Notes under the pieces: generated by a model
Databases searched by the model: none
Seen by the model: the letters and a program-made list of their open reading frames with translations, nothing else
What the model was told of the DNA's origin: nothing
Part shown: piece by piece, positions 38,378 to 45,461 of the stretch
Position numbering within the stretch: the first letter of the stretch is position 1
Layout of the letters: every line of letters begins with the position of its first letter
Origin: Kribbella sandramycini
Lineage (GTDB): Bacteria > Actinomycetota > Actinomycetes > Propionibacteriales > Kribbellaceae
Direction of reading: 5' to 3'
NCBI RefSeq assembly: GCF_013131805.1
Contig: NZ_JABJRC010000008.1
Span: 124,001 to 188,000, forward strand
DNA: 64,000 nucleotides
Program-made: the position numbers and the translations under genes

Positions 38378-38755
38378 ATGGAGATCAAGCACCGGATGAT
38401 CGTGTTCGACGCTGCGGACATCGAGGCCGAGAGCGCGTTCTGGGCCGGGTTCCTGGGTGGGACGGTGGAGAAGTGGTCCGACCGGTGGCACGCGATCTGG
38501 GTGGACGGCGGCTGGGCGCTCGGCGTCCAGCATGCTCCGGACCACGTCCCGCCGGAGTGGCCGGACGGGGCGCCGCAACAGATCCATCTCGACTTCTACT
38601 TCGAGGCCGGCGCCGCGCATGCCGAGGCGCACGAGCGGGCGCTGGCTCTTGGTGCTCGGCAGTTGAAGGGTGCCGATCCGGGGGCTGCGCGGGGAGTGCA
38701 GGTGTACGCCGATCCGGCGGGGCATCCGTTTTGTTTGTGTTGGGTGCCTGGTTAG
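38378..38755 (+). CDS. VOC family protein (glyoxalase-like)
   Basis: 125 aa, ATG 38378. MEIKHRMIVFDAADIEAESAFW opens the fold, with HLDFYFEAG carrying a metal-ligand type His, and ADPAGHPFCLCWV closing. It matches the common 'VOC family protein' of about 120-130 aa in actinobacteria. Probably a dimeric metalloenzyme; the reaction cannot be deduced. Ends 4 nt inside the convergent PH-domain gene. Confidence 0.85.
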   Translation: MEIKHRMIVFDAADIEAESAFWAGFLGGTVEKWSDRWHAIWVDGGWALGVQHAPDHVPPEWPDGAPQQIHLDFYFEAGAAHAEAHERALALGARQLKGADPGAARGVQVYADPAGHPFCLCWVPG

Positions 38756-39159
38756 GCGGTGTGGCGTTCGGCCCAGCGGGTTATTTCGTAGGCGGCGCCG
38801 CCTGGCTCGGGCTGGCCGCCGGAGCTGAGTTCGGCTGAGGTGAGTTTGGGCGTGGCGAAGGCGAACGCTGTCGCGCCGGACCGGAGCTGGATCACCAGGC
38901 CGAAGTAGTTGAAGCGCGCGGAGAGGACGTCGGCGCGCGGGATCCGGTAGCCGCCGATCGGGTAGCGGACGATCAGCTCATCCGGGGTGATGCGGACGTC
39001 GTGACGGGCGGCAAGCACGATCACCAGCGTCAGCGGCAGGAGGAACAACCAGTCCGTCGCTGGCTCCCCGAAGAACAGCACAGTAACGACCAACCCCAGC
39101 CAGACGAGCGCGAAGAGACCGCGCGTCCAGCGGTTGTTGCCCCATGACTGCTCGTCCAT
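38752..39159 (-). CDS. PH domain-containing membrane protein
   Basis: 135 aa. Two adjacent hydrophobic helices (LFALVWLGLVVTVLFF and WLFLLPLTLVIVLAA, about 14-50) are followed by a bacterial PH domain (VRITPDELIVRYPIGGYRIPRADVLSARFN). The start at ATG 39159 avoids a long arginine-rich extension. Such proteins are frequent in actinobacteria with no fixed role. Sits just downstream (8 bp) of the dehydratase gene. Confidence 0.8.
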   Translation of the reverse strand: MDEQSWGNNRWTRGLFALVWLGLVVTVLFFGEPATDWLFLLPLTLVIVLAARHDVRITPDELIVRYPIGGYRIPRADVLSARFNYFGLVIQLRSGATAFAFATPKLTSAELSSGGQPEPGGAAYEITRWAERHTA

Positions 39160-39167
39160 GGTTGATT

Positions 39168-40115
39168 TTATGGGGAAACCCAGCGGCGGTGGGCTGTCAG
39201 GTCGACGTTGCTGCCGCAGATGATGGTGGCGACTCGGCGTCCGGCGAAGCGGTCGGGGTCCTCGAGGACGGCGGCGACGCCGAGCGCCGCCGAGGGCTCG
39301 ACGATCAGGCCCGCCTGCTCGAACAACAATCGCATGCCCGCGACGATCGACTCCTCTCGGACGAGGACGGCGTCGTCCGCGATCACCAGCAGGTCCGCCA
39401 GCACCTCGGGGATCGGACGTCGGCCGGCCACGCCGTCCGCGATCGTTTCGATCGTCTCGGTCGTGATGAGCCGGCGTTCGCGCCACGACAACGTGAGCGC
39501 GGGGGCGCCGGCCGGCTGGACGCACACGACCTCGACGCCGGGCGCGAGCTCCTTGAGGACCTGGCCGACGCCGGTTGCCATCGCGCCGCCGCCGAGCGCG
39601 ATCAGGACGACGTCGAACGGGATGCCGGATTCGACCAGCTCGAGCCCGATCGTCGCGGCGCCTTCGCACGTCTCGAGGTCGAGGCTGTCCTCGAGCAGAC
39701 GGATCCCGTCGGACGCCGCAATCGCCGCCGCCCGCTCCCGGGCCAGCTCGTGATCACCGTCGACCAGCTCCAGCCGAGCCCCGAGCGCGCGGATCCGCTC
39801 CAGCTTCGCCGGCGTCGCGAACCGCGAGGCCACCACGGTCACCCCAAGCCCCCGCCGTCCACCCGACCACGCAAGCGCCTGCCCCAAATTGCCCGCACTC
39901 GCACAAACAACCGACGCCCCGGCCAACCCCTCGACCACCAGCTCAGTCCCCCGCCCCTTGAAACTCCTGACCGGGTTAGCGGTCTCGAGCTTCACCCCAA
40001 CCTCACACCCAAGCCGCTCTCCAAGCGGCTCGCACATAGAGAACGGCGTCCCAAGAAAAACCGGGTTGATGAGCGGCCGAGCCGCACAGATCCTGTCCAG
40101 ATCGAGCCGCGTCAT
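39168..40115 (-). CDS. PLP-dependent threonine/serine dehydratase-like enzyme
   Basis: 315 aa from ATG 40115; an ATG 6 codons upstream is also possible. Fold type II PLP enzyme: PVRSFKGRGTEL contains the Schiff-base Lys, ASAGNLGQALAWSG is the substrate loop (SAGN), and ALGGGAMATGVG is the phosphate-binding Gly loop. C-terminal IICGSNVDLTAHRRW matches the family end. It resembles catabolic threonine dehydratase/serine racemase without an ACT domain, so it should be unregulated by isoleucine. Confidence 0.85.
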   Translation of the reverse strand: MTRLDLDRICAARPLINPVFLGTPFSMCEPLGERLGCEVGVKLETANPVRSFKGRGTELVVEGLAGASVVCASAGNLGQALAWSGGRRGLGVTVVASRFATPAKLERIRALGARLELVDGDHELARERAAAIAASDGIRLLEDSLDLETCEGAATIGLELVESGIPFDVVLIALGGGAMATGVGQVLKELAPGVEVVCVQPAGAPALTLSWRERRLITTETIETIADGVAGRRPIPEVLADLLVIADDAVLVREESIVAGMRLLFEQAGLIVEPSAALGVAAVLEDPDRFAGRRVATIICGSNVDLTAHRRWVSP

Positions 40116-40201
40116 GACCCAAGGACATCCCATGCGCTACTACGAAGTCGAACCAAATTCCGTCTCCGACCAGCTATCAGCCAACAAGCTCGCCTGACCG
40201 C

Positions 40202-40639
40202 ATGTTCAACCACGCTCCGGCGGACTACGACTGTCCCTTCTGCAGGCTGATCGCAGGCGAGGAGGACGACGTCACCTCCCAGCAAGACATCGTCCTACGG
40301 ACGGACGGCGCACTCGCGTTCGTCGCCTCTCGCTGGTGGCCGAACAACCCGGGCCACGTCCTCGTCGTTCCCACCGCCCACCACGAGAACCTTTACGACC
40401 TCCCGCCCGAGGCCGGTCACGCCGTCCACGACGTCGTCCGCGCCGTAGCCATCGCCATCCGGCACACCTACAACTGCGCCGGCACCTCGACTCGCCAGCA
40501 CAACGAACCCGCCGGCTACCAGGACGCCTGGCACCACCACGTCCACGTCTTCCCCCGCTACCCCCACGACAACCTGTACAACCTCCTCCCCCTCTCCACC
40601 AAACTCCGCAACTACCTCGCCAAACACTCTCCCCTTTGA
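40202..40639 (+). CDS. HIT family nucleotide-binding protein
   Basis: 145 aa. Histidine triad hydrolase or transferase. Zinc-like Cys pair CPFCRLIAGEE near the N-terminus, PGHVLVVPTAHHENLYDLP in the centre, and the triad HHHVHVFPRY near the end (His-x-His-x-His). TSTRQHNEPAGYQDAWHH follows a GTSTRQHNEP variant of the usual GxxxxxxNxG motif. Likely an AMP-lysine or dinucleotide hydrolase; substrate unknown. Followed by a strong hairpin at 40695-40733. Confidence 0.88.
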   Translation: MFNHAPADYDCPFCRLIAGEEDDVTSQQDIVLRTDGALAFVASRWWPNNPGHVLVVPTAHHENLYDLPPEAGHAVHDVVRAVAIAIRHTYNCAGTSTRQHNEPAGYQDAWHHHVHVFPRYPHDNLYNLLPLSTKLRNYLAKHSPL

Positions 40640-40694
40640 CCATCGGGAAGGTCGGCACGCTGCACTGCGTTGGCAGAACAGGTCGGAACATGGC

Positions 40695-40733
40695 AGAACC
40701 CCTAGGTCAGGAACGCTCTGACCTGGGGGTTCT
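40695..40733. terminator. Bidirectional hairpin terminator
   Basis: Arms AGAACCCCTAGGTCAG and CTGACCTGGGGGTTCT pair over 16 positions (one G-T wobble) with a 7-base loop. It lies between the HIT gene (plus strand) and tRNA-Gln (minus strand) and can stop transcription from either side. A TTCTTG run follows on the plus strand. Confidence 0.85.
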
Positions 40734-40738
40734 TGTTG

Positions 40739-40810
40739 CTCCCCCGCCTGGTTTCGATCCAGGTCTTCGAGATTCAAAGTCTCGCGGGCTGCCGATTACC
40801 CCACGGGGGA
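40739..40810 (-). tRNA. tRNA-Gln(TTG)
   Basis: On the minus strand the cloverleaf is complete: acceptor TCCCCCG/CGGGGGA with discriminator G, D-stem GGG/CCC with AATCGGCAG in the loop, anticodon stem CGAGA/TCTCG with loop CTTTGAA (anticodon TTG, complement at 40775-40777), and T-stem CCTGG/CCAGG. CCA is not encoded. The T-loop reads ATCGAAA; the usual T54 is A, so the normal T54-A58 pair is lost. Possible explanations are a real variant or a weakly functional copy. Confidence 0.88.
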
Positions 40811-40870
40811 TCGTGGTGGTTGCCGGGACATCTTGCCATGAGTGGGGTGGATGACACGCCTGAGGGGTTC

Positions 40871-40909
40871 CTTACCTACGGTGTCGTAGGTTACGGTGGC
40901 GTAGGTAAG
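40871..40909. promoter_or_regulatory. Operator cluster before the desaturase
   Basis: CTTACCTACG (40871-40880) and CGTAGGTAAG (40900-40909) form a perfect 10-bp inverted repeat. A middle copy CGTAGGTTA (40885-40893) creates a second inverted repeat with the left arm. This arrangement of three CGTAGGT-type half-sites, ending 26 bp before the ATG, suits cooperative binding of a TetR dimer pair, probably the TetR at 41996-42637. Confidence 0.75.
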
Positions 40910-40935
40910 CCGTCCTCCACCCGAGGGATACAGAC

Positions 40936-41937
40936 ATGACGCCACCCCCTGTTGCCGCGCCGGAGGCGCCTGAGCGCGCTGGGCAGGTTGACGAGCTCGA
41001 CGTGCACACCGGGACGCTCGGGGGTGAGCAGAAGCAGGTGTGGGAGCAGGTCGCGCTGGCGCTGTTCATCGGGATTCCGTTCCTGGCGGTGCTGGCGGCG
41101 GTGCCGATCGCGTGGGGCGGGTTCCTGGGGTGGCGGGACGTGGTGATCGCGGTCGTGTTCTACACGATCGCGGGGCACGGGATCTCGATCGGTTTCCACC
41201 GGTTGTTCACGCACAAGTCGTTCAAGCCGAACCGGGCGACGAAGTACGCGCTCGCGATCGCCGGGTCGCTGGCGATCGAGGGGCCGGTGATTCGCTGGGT
41301 GGCCGATCACCGCAAGCATCACAAGTTCTCCGACCGGGACGGCGACCCGCACAGCCCGTGGAAGTACGGGAACACGCTGGGCGCGCTGACCAAGGGGTTC
41401 TTCCACGCGCATGTCGGGTGGCTGTTCGACACCGAGCAGACGCCGCAGCGGCAGTACGCGCCGGATCTGCTGAAGGACAAGGACATCGTCAAGGTGTCGC
41501 GGCTGTTCCCGGTGCTGGTGACGATCTCGCTGCTGCTGCCGGCCGTGATCGGCGGGTTGTGGTCGTGGTCGTGGCAGGGCGCGCTGACGGCGTTCTTCTG
41601 GGCGAGCCTGGTCCGGATCGCGCTGCTGCACCACGTGACCTGGTCGATCAACTCGATCTGTCACACGATCGGCGACCGGCCGTTCAAGAGCCGGGACAAG
41701 TCGGGCAACGTCTGGTGGCTGGCGATCCTGAGCCAGGGCGAGTCGTGGCACAACCTGCACCACTCCGACCCGACCTGCGCGCGGCACGGCGTCCTCAAGG
41801 GGCAGCTCGACACCTCCGCCCGGACGATCTGGTTCTTCGAGAAGATGGGCTGGGTGAGCGACGTCCGCTGGCCGGTCAAGGAGCGGCTCGAAGCCCGGCG
41901 CCAGGACGACTCGCGCCGCACCCTGAAGGCGGCCTGA
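40936..41937 (+). CDS. Acyl-CoA (delta-9) fatty acid desaturase
   Basis: 333 aa. Membrane di-iron enzyme introducing a cis double bond into acyl chains. Histidine boxes: HRLFTHKS, HRKHH in WVADHRKHHKFSDRDGDPHSP, and HNLHHSDPT near the C-terminus. Four hydrophobic segments (for example VALALFIGIPFLAVLAAVPI). Length matches stearoyl-CoA desaturase-type enzymes. A disordered N-terminus precedes the first helix. Strong operator upstream; the downstream TetR resembles FasR, so expression likely follows fatty acid status. Confidence 0.93.
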   Translation: MTPPPVAAPEAPERAGQVDELDVHTGTLGGEQKQVWEQVALALFIGIPFLAVLAAVPIAWGGFLGWRDVVIAVVFYTIAGHGISIGFHRLFTHKSFKPNRATKYALAIAGSLAIEGPVIRWVADHRKHHKFSDRDGDPHSPWKYGNTLGALTKGFFHAHVGWLFDTEQTPQRQYAPDLLKDKDIVKVSRLFPVLVTISLLLPAVIGGLWSWSWQGALTAFFWASLVRIALLHHVTWSINSICHTIGDRPFKSRDKSGNVWWLAILSQGESWHNLHHSDPTCARHGVLKGQLDTSARTIWFFEKMGWVSDVRWPVKERLEARRQDDSRRTLKAA

Positions 41938-41995
41938 CCGTAAAACTCCCACCCCGCGGCACCGGAATGCGGCATGATGCAGACGTGATCTCGAC

Positions 41996-42637
41996 GTGAC
42001 GGACCCCAAACCGCGGCGATCCGGCCGGATCCGGATGACCAGTGCCGAGCGTCGCGAGCAGCTGATCGTGATCGCCCGCGGCCTGTTCGCGCAGCGCGGG
42101 TACGAAGCGACGTCGGTCGAGGAGATCGCCAACCGCGCCGAGGTCTCCAAACCGGTCGTCTACGAACACTTCGGCGGTAAAGAGGGCCTGTACGCCGTCG
42201 TCGTGGACCGCGAGGTCCGCGCGCTCCTGGACGGCGTGACCCAGTCGCTCACCGCGGGCCGGGCGCACGAGCTGGTCGAGCAGGCGGCGCTCGCGCTGCT
42301 CGACTACATCGAGAACAACTCCGACGGCTTCCGGATCCTCGTCCGGGATTCGCCGGTCGGCTCCGCGACAGGTTCGTTCATCTCGATCCTGAGCGATGTC
42401 GGCACCAGGGTCGAGCACATCCTCGCGGAGAACTTCAAACGCCGCGGCCTGGACCCGAAGAACGCCCCGATGTACGCCCAGATGCTGGTCGGCATGGTCG
42501 CGCTCACCGGCCAGTGGTGGCTCGACGCCCGCCGACCCCGCAAACAGGACGTCGCCGCCCACCTGGTCAACCTCGCCTGGAACGGCCTGTCCGGCCTGGA
42601 GCTGAAGCCGACCCTCTCGACCCGTCCCCACAAGTAG
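41996..42637 (+). CDS. TetR-family regulator resembling FasR
   Basis: 213 aa, GTG start. HTH: TSAERREQLIVIARGLFAQRGYEATSVEEIANRAEVSKPVVYEHFGGKEGLYAVVVD. The ligand domain includes LLDYIENNSDGFRILVRDSP and YAQMLVGMVALTGQWWLDAR, which resemble mycobacterial FasR (Rv3208), a sensor of long-chain acyl-CoA that controls fatty acid synthesis. Only 58 bp downstream of the desaturase, so it is likely its regulator. The FasR comparison is from memory and should be aligned. Confidence 0.82.
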   Translation: MTDPKPRRSGRIRMTSAERREQLIVIARGLFAQRGYEATSVEEIANRAEVSKPVVYEHFGGKEGLYAVVVDREVRALLDGVTQSLTAGRAHELVEQAALALLDYIENNSDGFRILVRDSPVGSATGSFISILSDVGTRVEHILAENFKRRGLDPKNAPMYAQMLVGMVALTGQWWLDARRPRKQDVAAHLVNLAWNGLSGLELKPTLSTRPHK

Positions 42638-42721
42638 CGGACCGCGCCCTCCCCCAGTCGTACGACGACATCAGCCTCAGGCATGACCCGCGGGCGGGCG
42701 CGCCGCCGTACGCTGGCCGCT

Positions 42722-43906
42722 ATGACGGGGTTCATGACCGCGCAGCCTTTGCCTGCCCGCAGTAAGGCGTTCGACCTGCTGCTCGCGGGCGCTTTGTGCA
42801 TGACGCTCGGCTTCCTGAGCATCGCCCAGGCCGGGTACGGCGGTGTGCTCGCGTTCGCGATGCTCGGCCCGCTGTGGTGGCGACGCTCGTACCCCGAGCT
42901 GGTCTTCTTCGGCGTCTCCGCGGTCGCCGTCCTGCAATGGCTGGTCGGCATCGACCTGTTCCCCGGGAACGTCGGCCTGCTGATCGCCCTCTACACGATC
43001 TCCGTGTACGGCGACGTCCGCTACAGCCGGATCGCGCTCGGCGTCGGCGGCCTCGGCGTCCTGATGGCCACCTCGCGCTACTGGTCGAACTCCGACTGGC
43101 GCCAGCAGGTGACGATGATGGTCGCGCTCGGCGCCGTCGTCCTCGGCGTCTGGGCCTTCGGCGAACGCCGCCGGACGAGGGGCCTGTACGTCGCCCAGCT
43201 CGAAGCCCGCGCCGCCCAGCTCGAACGCGACCGCGACCGCGAGTCCAAACTCGCCGTCTCGGCCGAGCGCACCCGGATCGCCCGCGAGATCCACGACGTC
43301 GTCGCGCACGGACTCTCCATCATGATCGTCCAGGCCGACGGCGGCCTGTACGCCGCCGATCAGTCCCCCGAGGCCGCGAAGAAGGCCCTGGCCACGATCG
43401 GCGACACCGGTCGCGCGAGCCTGACCGAGATGCGCAAGATGCTCGGCCTGCTCAAGGCCGACGAGCAGCGCGAGCTCGACCCGAACCAGCCGCGCCCGCA
43501 GCCGGGCGTCTCCAGCCTGCCCGAGCTGATCGAGAACGTCCGCGAAGCCGGCCTGTCGGTCGACTACTCGGTCACCGGCCGGCCGCGCGACCTCCCGGCG
43601 CTGCTCGGGCTGACGGCGTACCGGATCGTGCAGGAGGGTCTGACCAACACGCTGAAACACGCCGGGCCGGGAGCGCGCACCTCCGTCGCGCTGGACTTCG
43701 GTCGCGAGATGCTGACCGTGGTGGTCACCGACGACGGCCGCGGCGGCGGCGTCGCCCCGAGTACCGAGCCCGGGCACGGCCTGGTGGGGATGCATCAACG
43801 CGCATCCGTGTCAGGCGGTACGGTGAGCGCCGGACCGAAGGCGGGCGGCGGTTACGAGGTGATCGCCAAACTGCCGTACAACCTGCCCACCGGAGGCCAG
43901 CAGTGA
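42722..43906 (+). CDS. Sensor histidine kinase, HisKA_3 family
   Basis: 394 aa. Four to five transmembrane helices in residues 1-150 (LLLAGALCMTLGFLSIA, VGLLIALYTISVYG, VTMMVALGAVVLGVWAF), a short coiled coil, then TRIAREIHDVVAHGLSIMIVQADGG with the phospho-His in EIHDVVAH. ATPase: N-box QEGLTNTLKHAG, G-box VTDDGRGGG and GHGLVGMHQR. GTGA overlap couples it to the next gene. The pair heads the ABC exporter genes, suggesting control of their expression by an envelope stress or peptide signal. Confidence 0.93.
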   Translation: MTGFMTAQPLPARSKAFDLLLAGALCMTLGFLSIAQAGYGGVLAFAMLGPLWWRRSYPELVFFGVSAVAVLQWLVGIDLFPGNVGLLIALYTISVYGDVRYSRIALGVGGLGVLMATSRYWSNSDWRQQVTMMVALGAVVLGVWAFGERRRTRGLYVAQLEARAAQLERDRDRESKLAVSAERTRIAREIHDVVAHGLSIMIVQADGGLYAADQSPEAAKKALATIGDTGRASLTEMRKMLGLLKADEQRELDPNQPRPQPGVSSLPELIENVREAGLSVDYSVTGRPRDLPALLGLTAYRIVQEGLTNTLKHAGPGARTSVALDFGREMLTVVVTDDGRGGGVAPSTEPGHGLVGMHQRASVSGGTVSAGPKAGGGYEVIAKLPYNLPTGGQQ

Positions 43907-44571
43907 GTGACGAGAACATCCGGGTGTTCCTGGTGGACGACCAGGAGCTGGTCCGGGCCGGGTTCACCATGCTGGTGGACTCGCAGCCCGACATGCGGGT
44001 GGTCGGGCAGGCCGGGGACGGCGGCGAGGCGGTCGAGAAGATCTCGGTGACGGCATGCGACGTCGTGCTGATGGATGTCCGGATGCCCCGACTGGACGGC
44101 GTCCAGGCCACCCAGCAGCTCCAGTCGTTGCCGCAGGCCCCGAAGGTGATCGTGCTGACCACCTTCGACCTGGACGAGTACGCGTTCGCCGCGATCAAGG
44201 CCGGCGCGGCCGGGTTCCTGCTCAAGAACACCCCGCCGGCCGATCTGCTGTCGGCGATCCGCCAGGTGTACTCCGGCGACGCCGTCGTCTCCCCCAGTAC
44301 GACGAAGCGGCTGCTCGAGCACTTCGCGGGCGCCCTCCCGGACTCCGAGGTCGAGCGCCCCGACCTGGCCGACCTGACGGCTCGCGAGCGCGAGGTGCTG
44401 GTCGAGGTCGCGCGCGGCCTGTCGAACGCCGAGATCGCCAAGCTGTTCACGTTGTCCGAGGCAACGGTCAAGACGCATATCGGCCGTATCCTGGCCAAAA
44501 CCGGTCTCCGCGACCGGGTTGCCCTGGTCGTTCTCGGGTACGAGACCGGGCTGGTCCGCCCGACCAAGTAA
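43903..44571 (+). CDS. NarL-family response regulator
   Basis: 222 aa, GTG start. Receiver: RVFLVDDQELVRAGF, phospho-Asp in VVLMDVRMPRLDG, Thr and Lys in VIVLTTFD and AGFLLKNTPP. C-terminal LuxR HTH: LTAREREVLVEVARGLSNAEI and EATVKTHIGRILAKTGLRDR. Follows the kinase with a 4-nt overlap and precedes the ABC transporter genes by 109 bp, with a palindrome at 44585-44602 between. Confidence 0.93.
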   Translation: MSDENIRVFLVDDQELVRAGFTMLVDSQPDMRVVGQAGDGGEAVEKISVTACDVVLMDVRMPRLDGVQATQQLQSLPQAPKVIVLTTFDLDEYAFAAIKAGAAGFLLKNTPPADLLSAIRQVYSGDAVVSPSTTKRLLEHFAGALPDSEVERPDLADLTAREREVLVEVARGLSNAEIAKLFTLSEATVKTHIGRILAKTGLRDRVALVVLGYETGLVRPTK

Positions 44572-44584
44572 TACCCAGGTACTA

Positions 44585-44602
44585 CACGGAATACGTTCCG
44601 TG
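44585..44602. promoter_or_regulatory. 18-bp palindrome before the FtsX-type exporter
   Basis: CACGGAATACGTTCCGTG: 7-bp arms CACGGAA and TTCCGTG around TACG. It sits 13 bp after the response-regulator stop and 79 bp before the ABC gene. A dimeric response regulator such as the NarL-type protein just upstream could bind it. It could also act as a weak hairpin. Confidence 0.55.
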
Positions 44603-44680
44603 GGACGACGTACCGGCGCACCGCGTTCACTACCTTGAGGAGCATGACAGGGCGGGCCTGTCGATGATCCGAGGAGTGAC

Positions 44681-45460
44681 ATGAGTTTGCAGACCGGTGG
44701 ACTTGCGGTGGGGCGGCTGCCGCAGGACGGGATGCCGCGTACGGCGATCCGCGCGCACGAGCTGCGTAAGGTCTACGGCCAGGGCGACACCGCCGTGGCC
44801 GCGCTGGACGGCGTGTCGGTCGACTTCGCCGTCGGCAACTTCACCGCGATCATGGGCCCCTCGGGCTCGGGCAAGTCGACGCTGATGCACTGCCTGGCCG
44901 GCCTCGACACCCCGACCAGCGGCCAGGTCCTGCTCGGCGAGACCGAGCTGACCCAGCTGCCGGACGCCGCGCTGACCAGGATCCGCCGGGACCGCGTCGG
45001 TTTCGTCTTCCAGTCGTTCAACTTGTTGCCGATGCTGTCCGCCAAGGACAACATCCTGCTCCCGCTCGAGCTGGGCAACCGCAAACCTGACGAGCAGTGG
45101 CTCGCGACGCTGGTCGACGTCCTCGGTCTGCAGGACCGCCTCACGCACCGGCCGTCGGAGCTGTCCGGCGGTCAGCAGCAGCGCGTCGCCGTCGCTCGCG
45201 CCCTGGTCGGGCGGCCGGAGGTCGTCTTCGCCGACGAGCCGACCGGTAACCTCGACTCGCGCTCCGGCGCCGAGGTGCTCGGCTTCCTGCGGCGCAGCGT
45301 CCGCGAGTTCGGCCAGACGGTCGTCATGGTCACCCACGACCCGCTGGCCGCGTCGTACGCCGATCGCGTCGTGATGCTTGCCGACGGCAAGCTCGCCGGC
45401 GAGCTGCGCGACCCGAAGCCGGAGACCGTCCTCGACGCCCTGCGCCGGCTGGGGGCGTGA
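44681..45460 (+). CDS. ABC transporter ATP-binding protein (MacB/LolD type)
   Basis: 259 aa. Walker A GPSGSGKST, Q-loop VFQSFNLLPMLSAKDN, signature LSGGQQQRVAVARAL, Walker B VVFADEPTGNLDS and H-loop MVTHDPL. The subgroup (ADEPTGNLDS) pairs with FtsX-like permeases for lipoprotein release, peptide export or bacitracin-type resistance. Its stop is 1 bp before the permease GTG. Together with the kinase and regulator it forms a sensing/export module. Confidence 0.93.
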   Translation: MSLQTGGLAVGRLPQDGMPRTAIRAHELRKVYGQGDTAVAALDGVSVDFAVGNFTAIMGPSGSGKSTLMHCLAGLDTPTSGQVLLGETELTQLPDAALTRIRRDRVGFVFQSFNLLPMLSAKDNILLPLELGNRKPDEQWLATLVDVLGLQDRLTHRPSELSGGQQQRVAVARALVGRPEVVFADEPTGNLDSRSGAEVLGFLRRSVREFGQTVVMVTHDPLAASYADRVVMLADGKLAGELRDPKPETVLDALRRLGA

Positions 45461-45461
45461 C

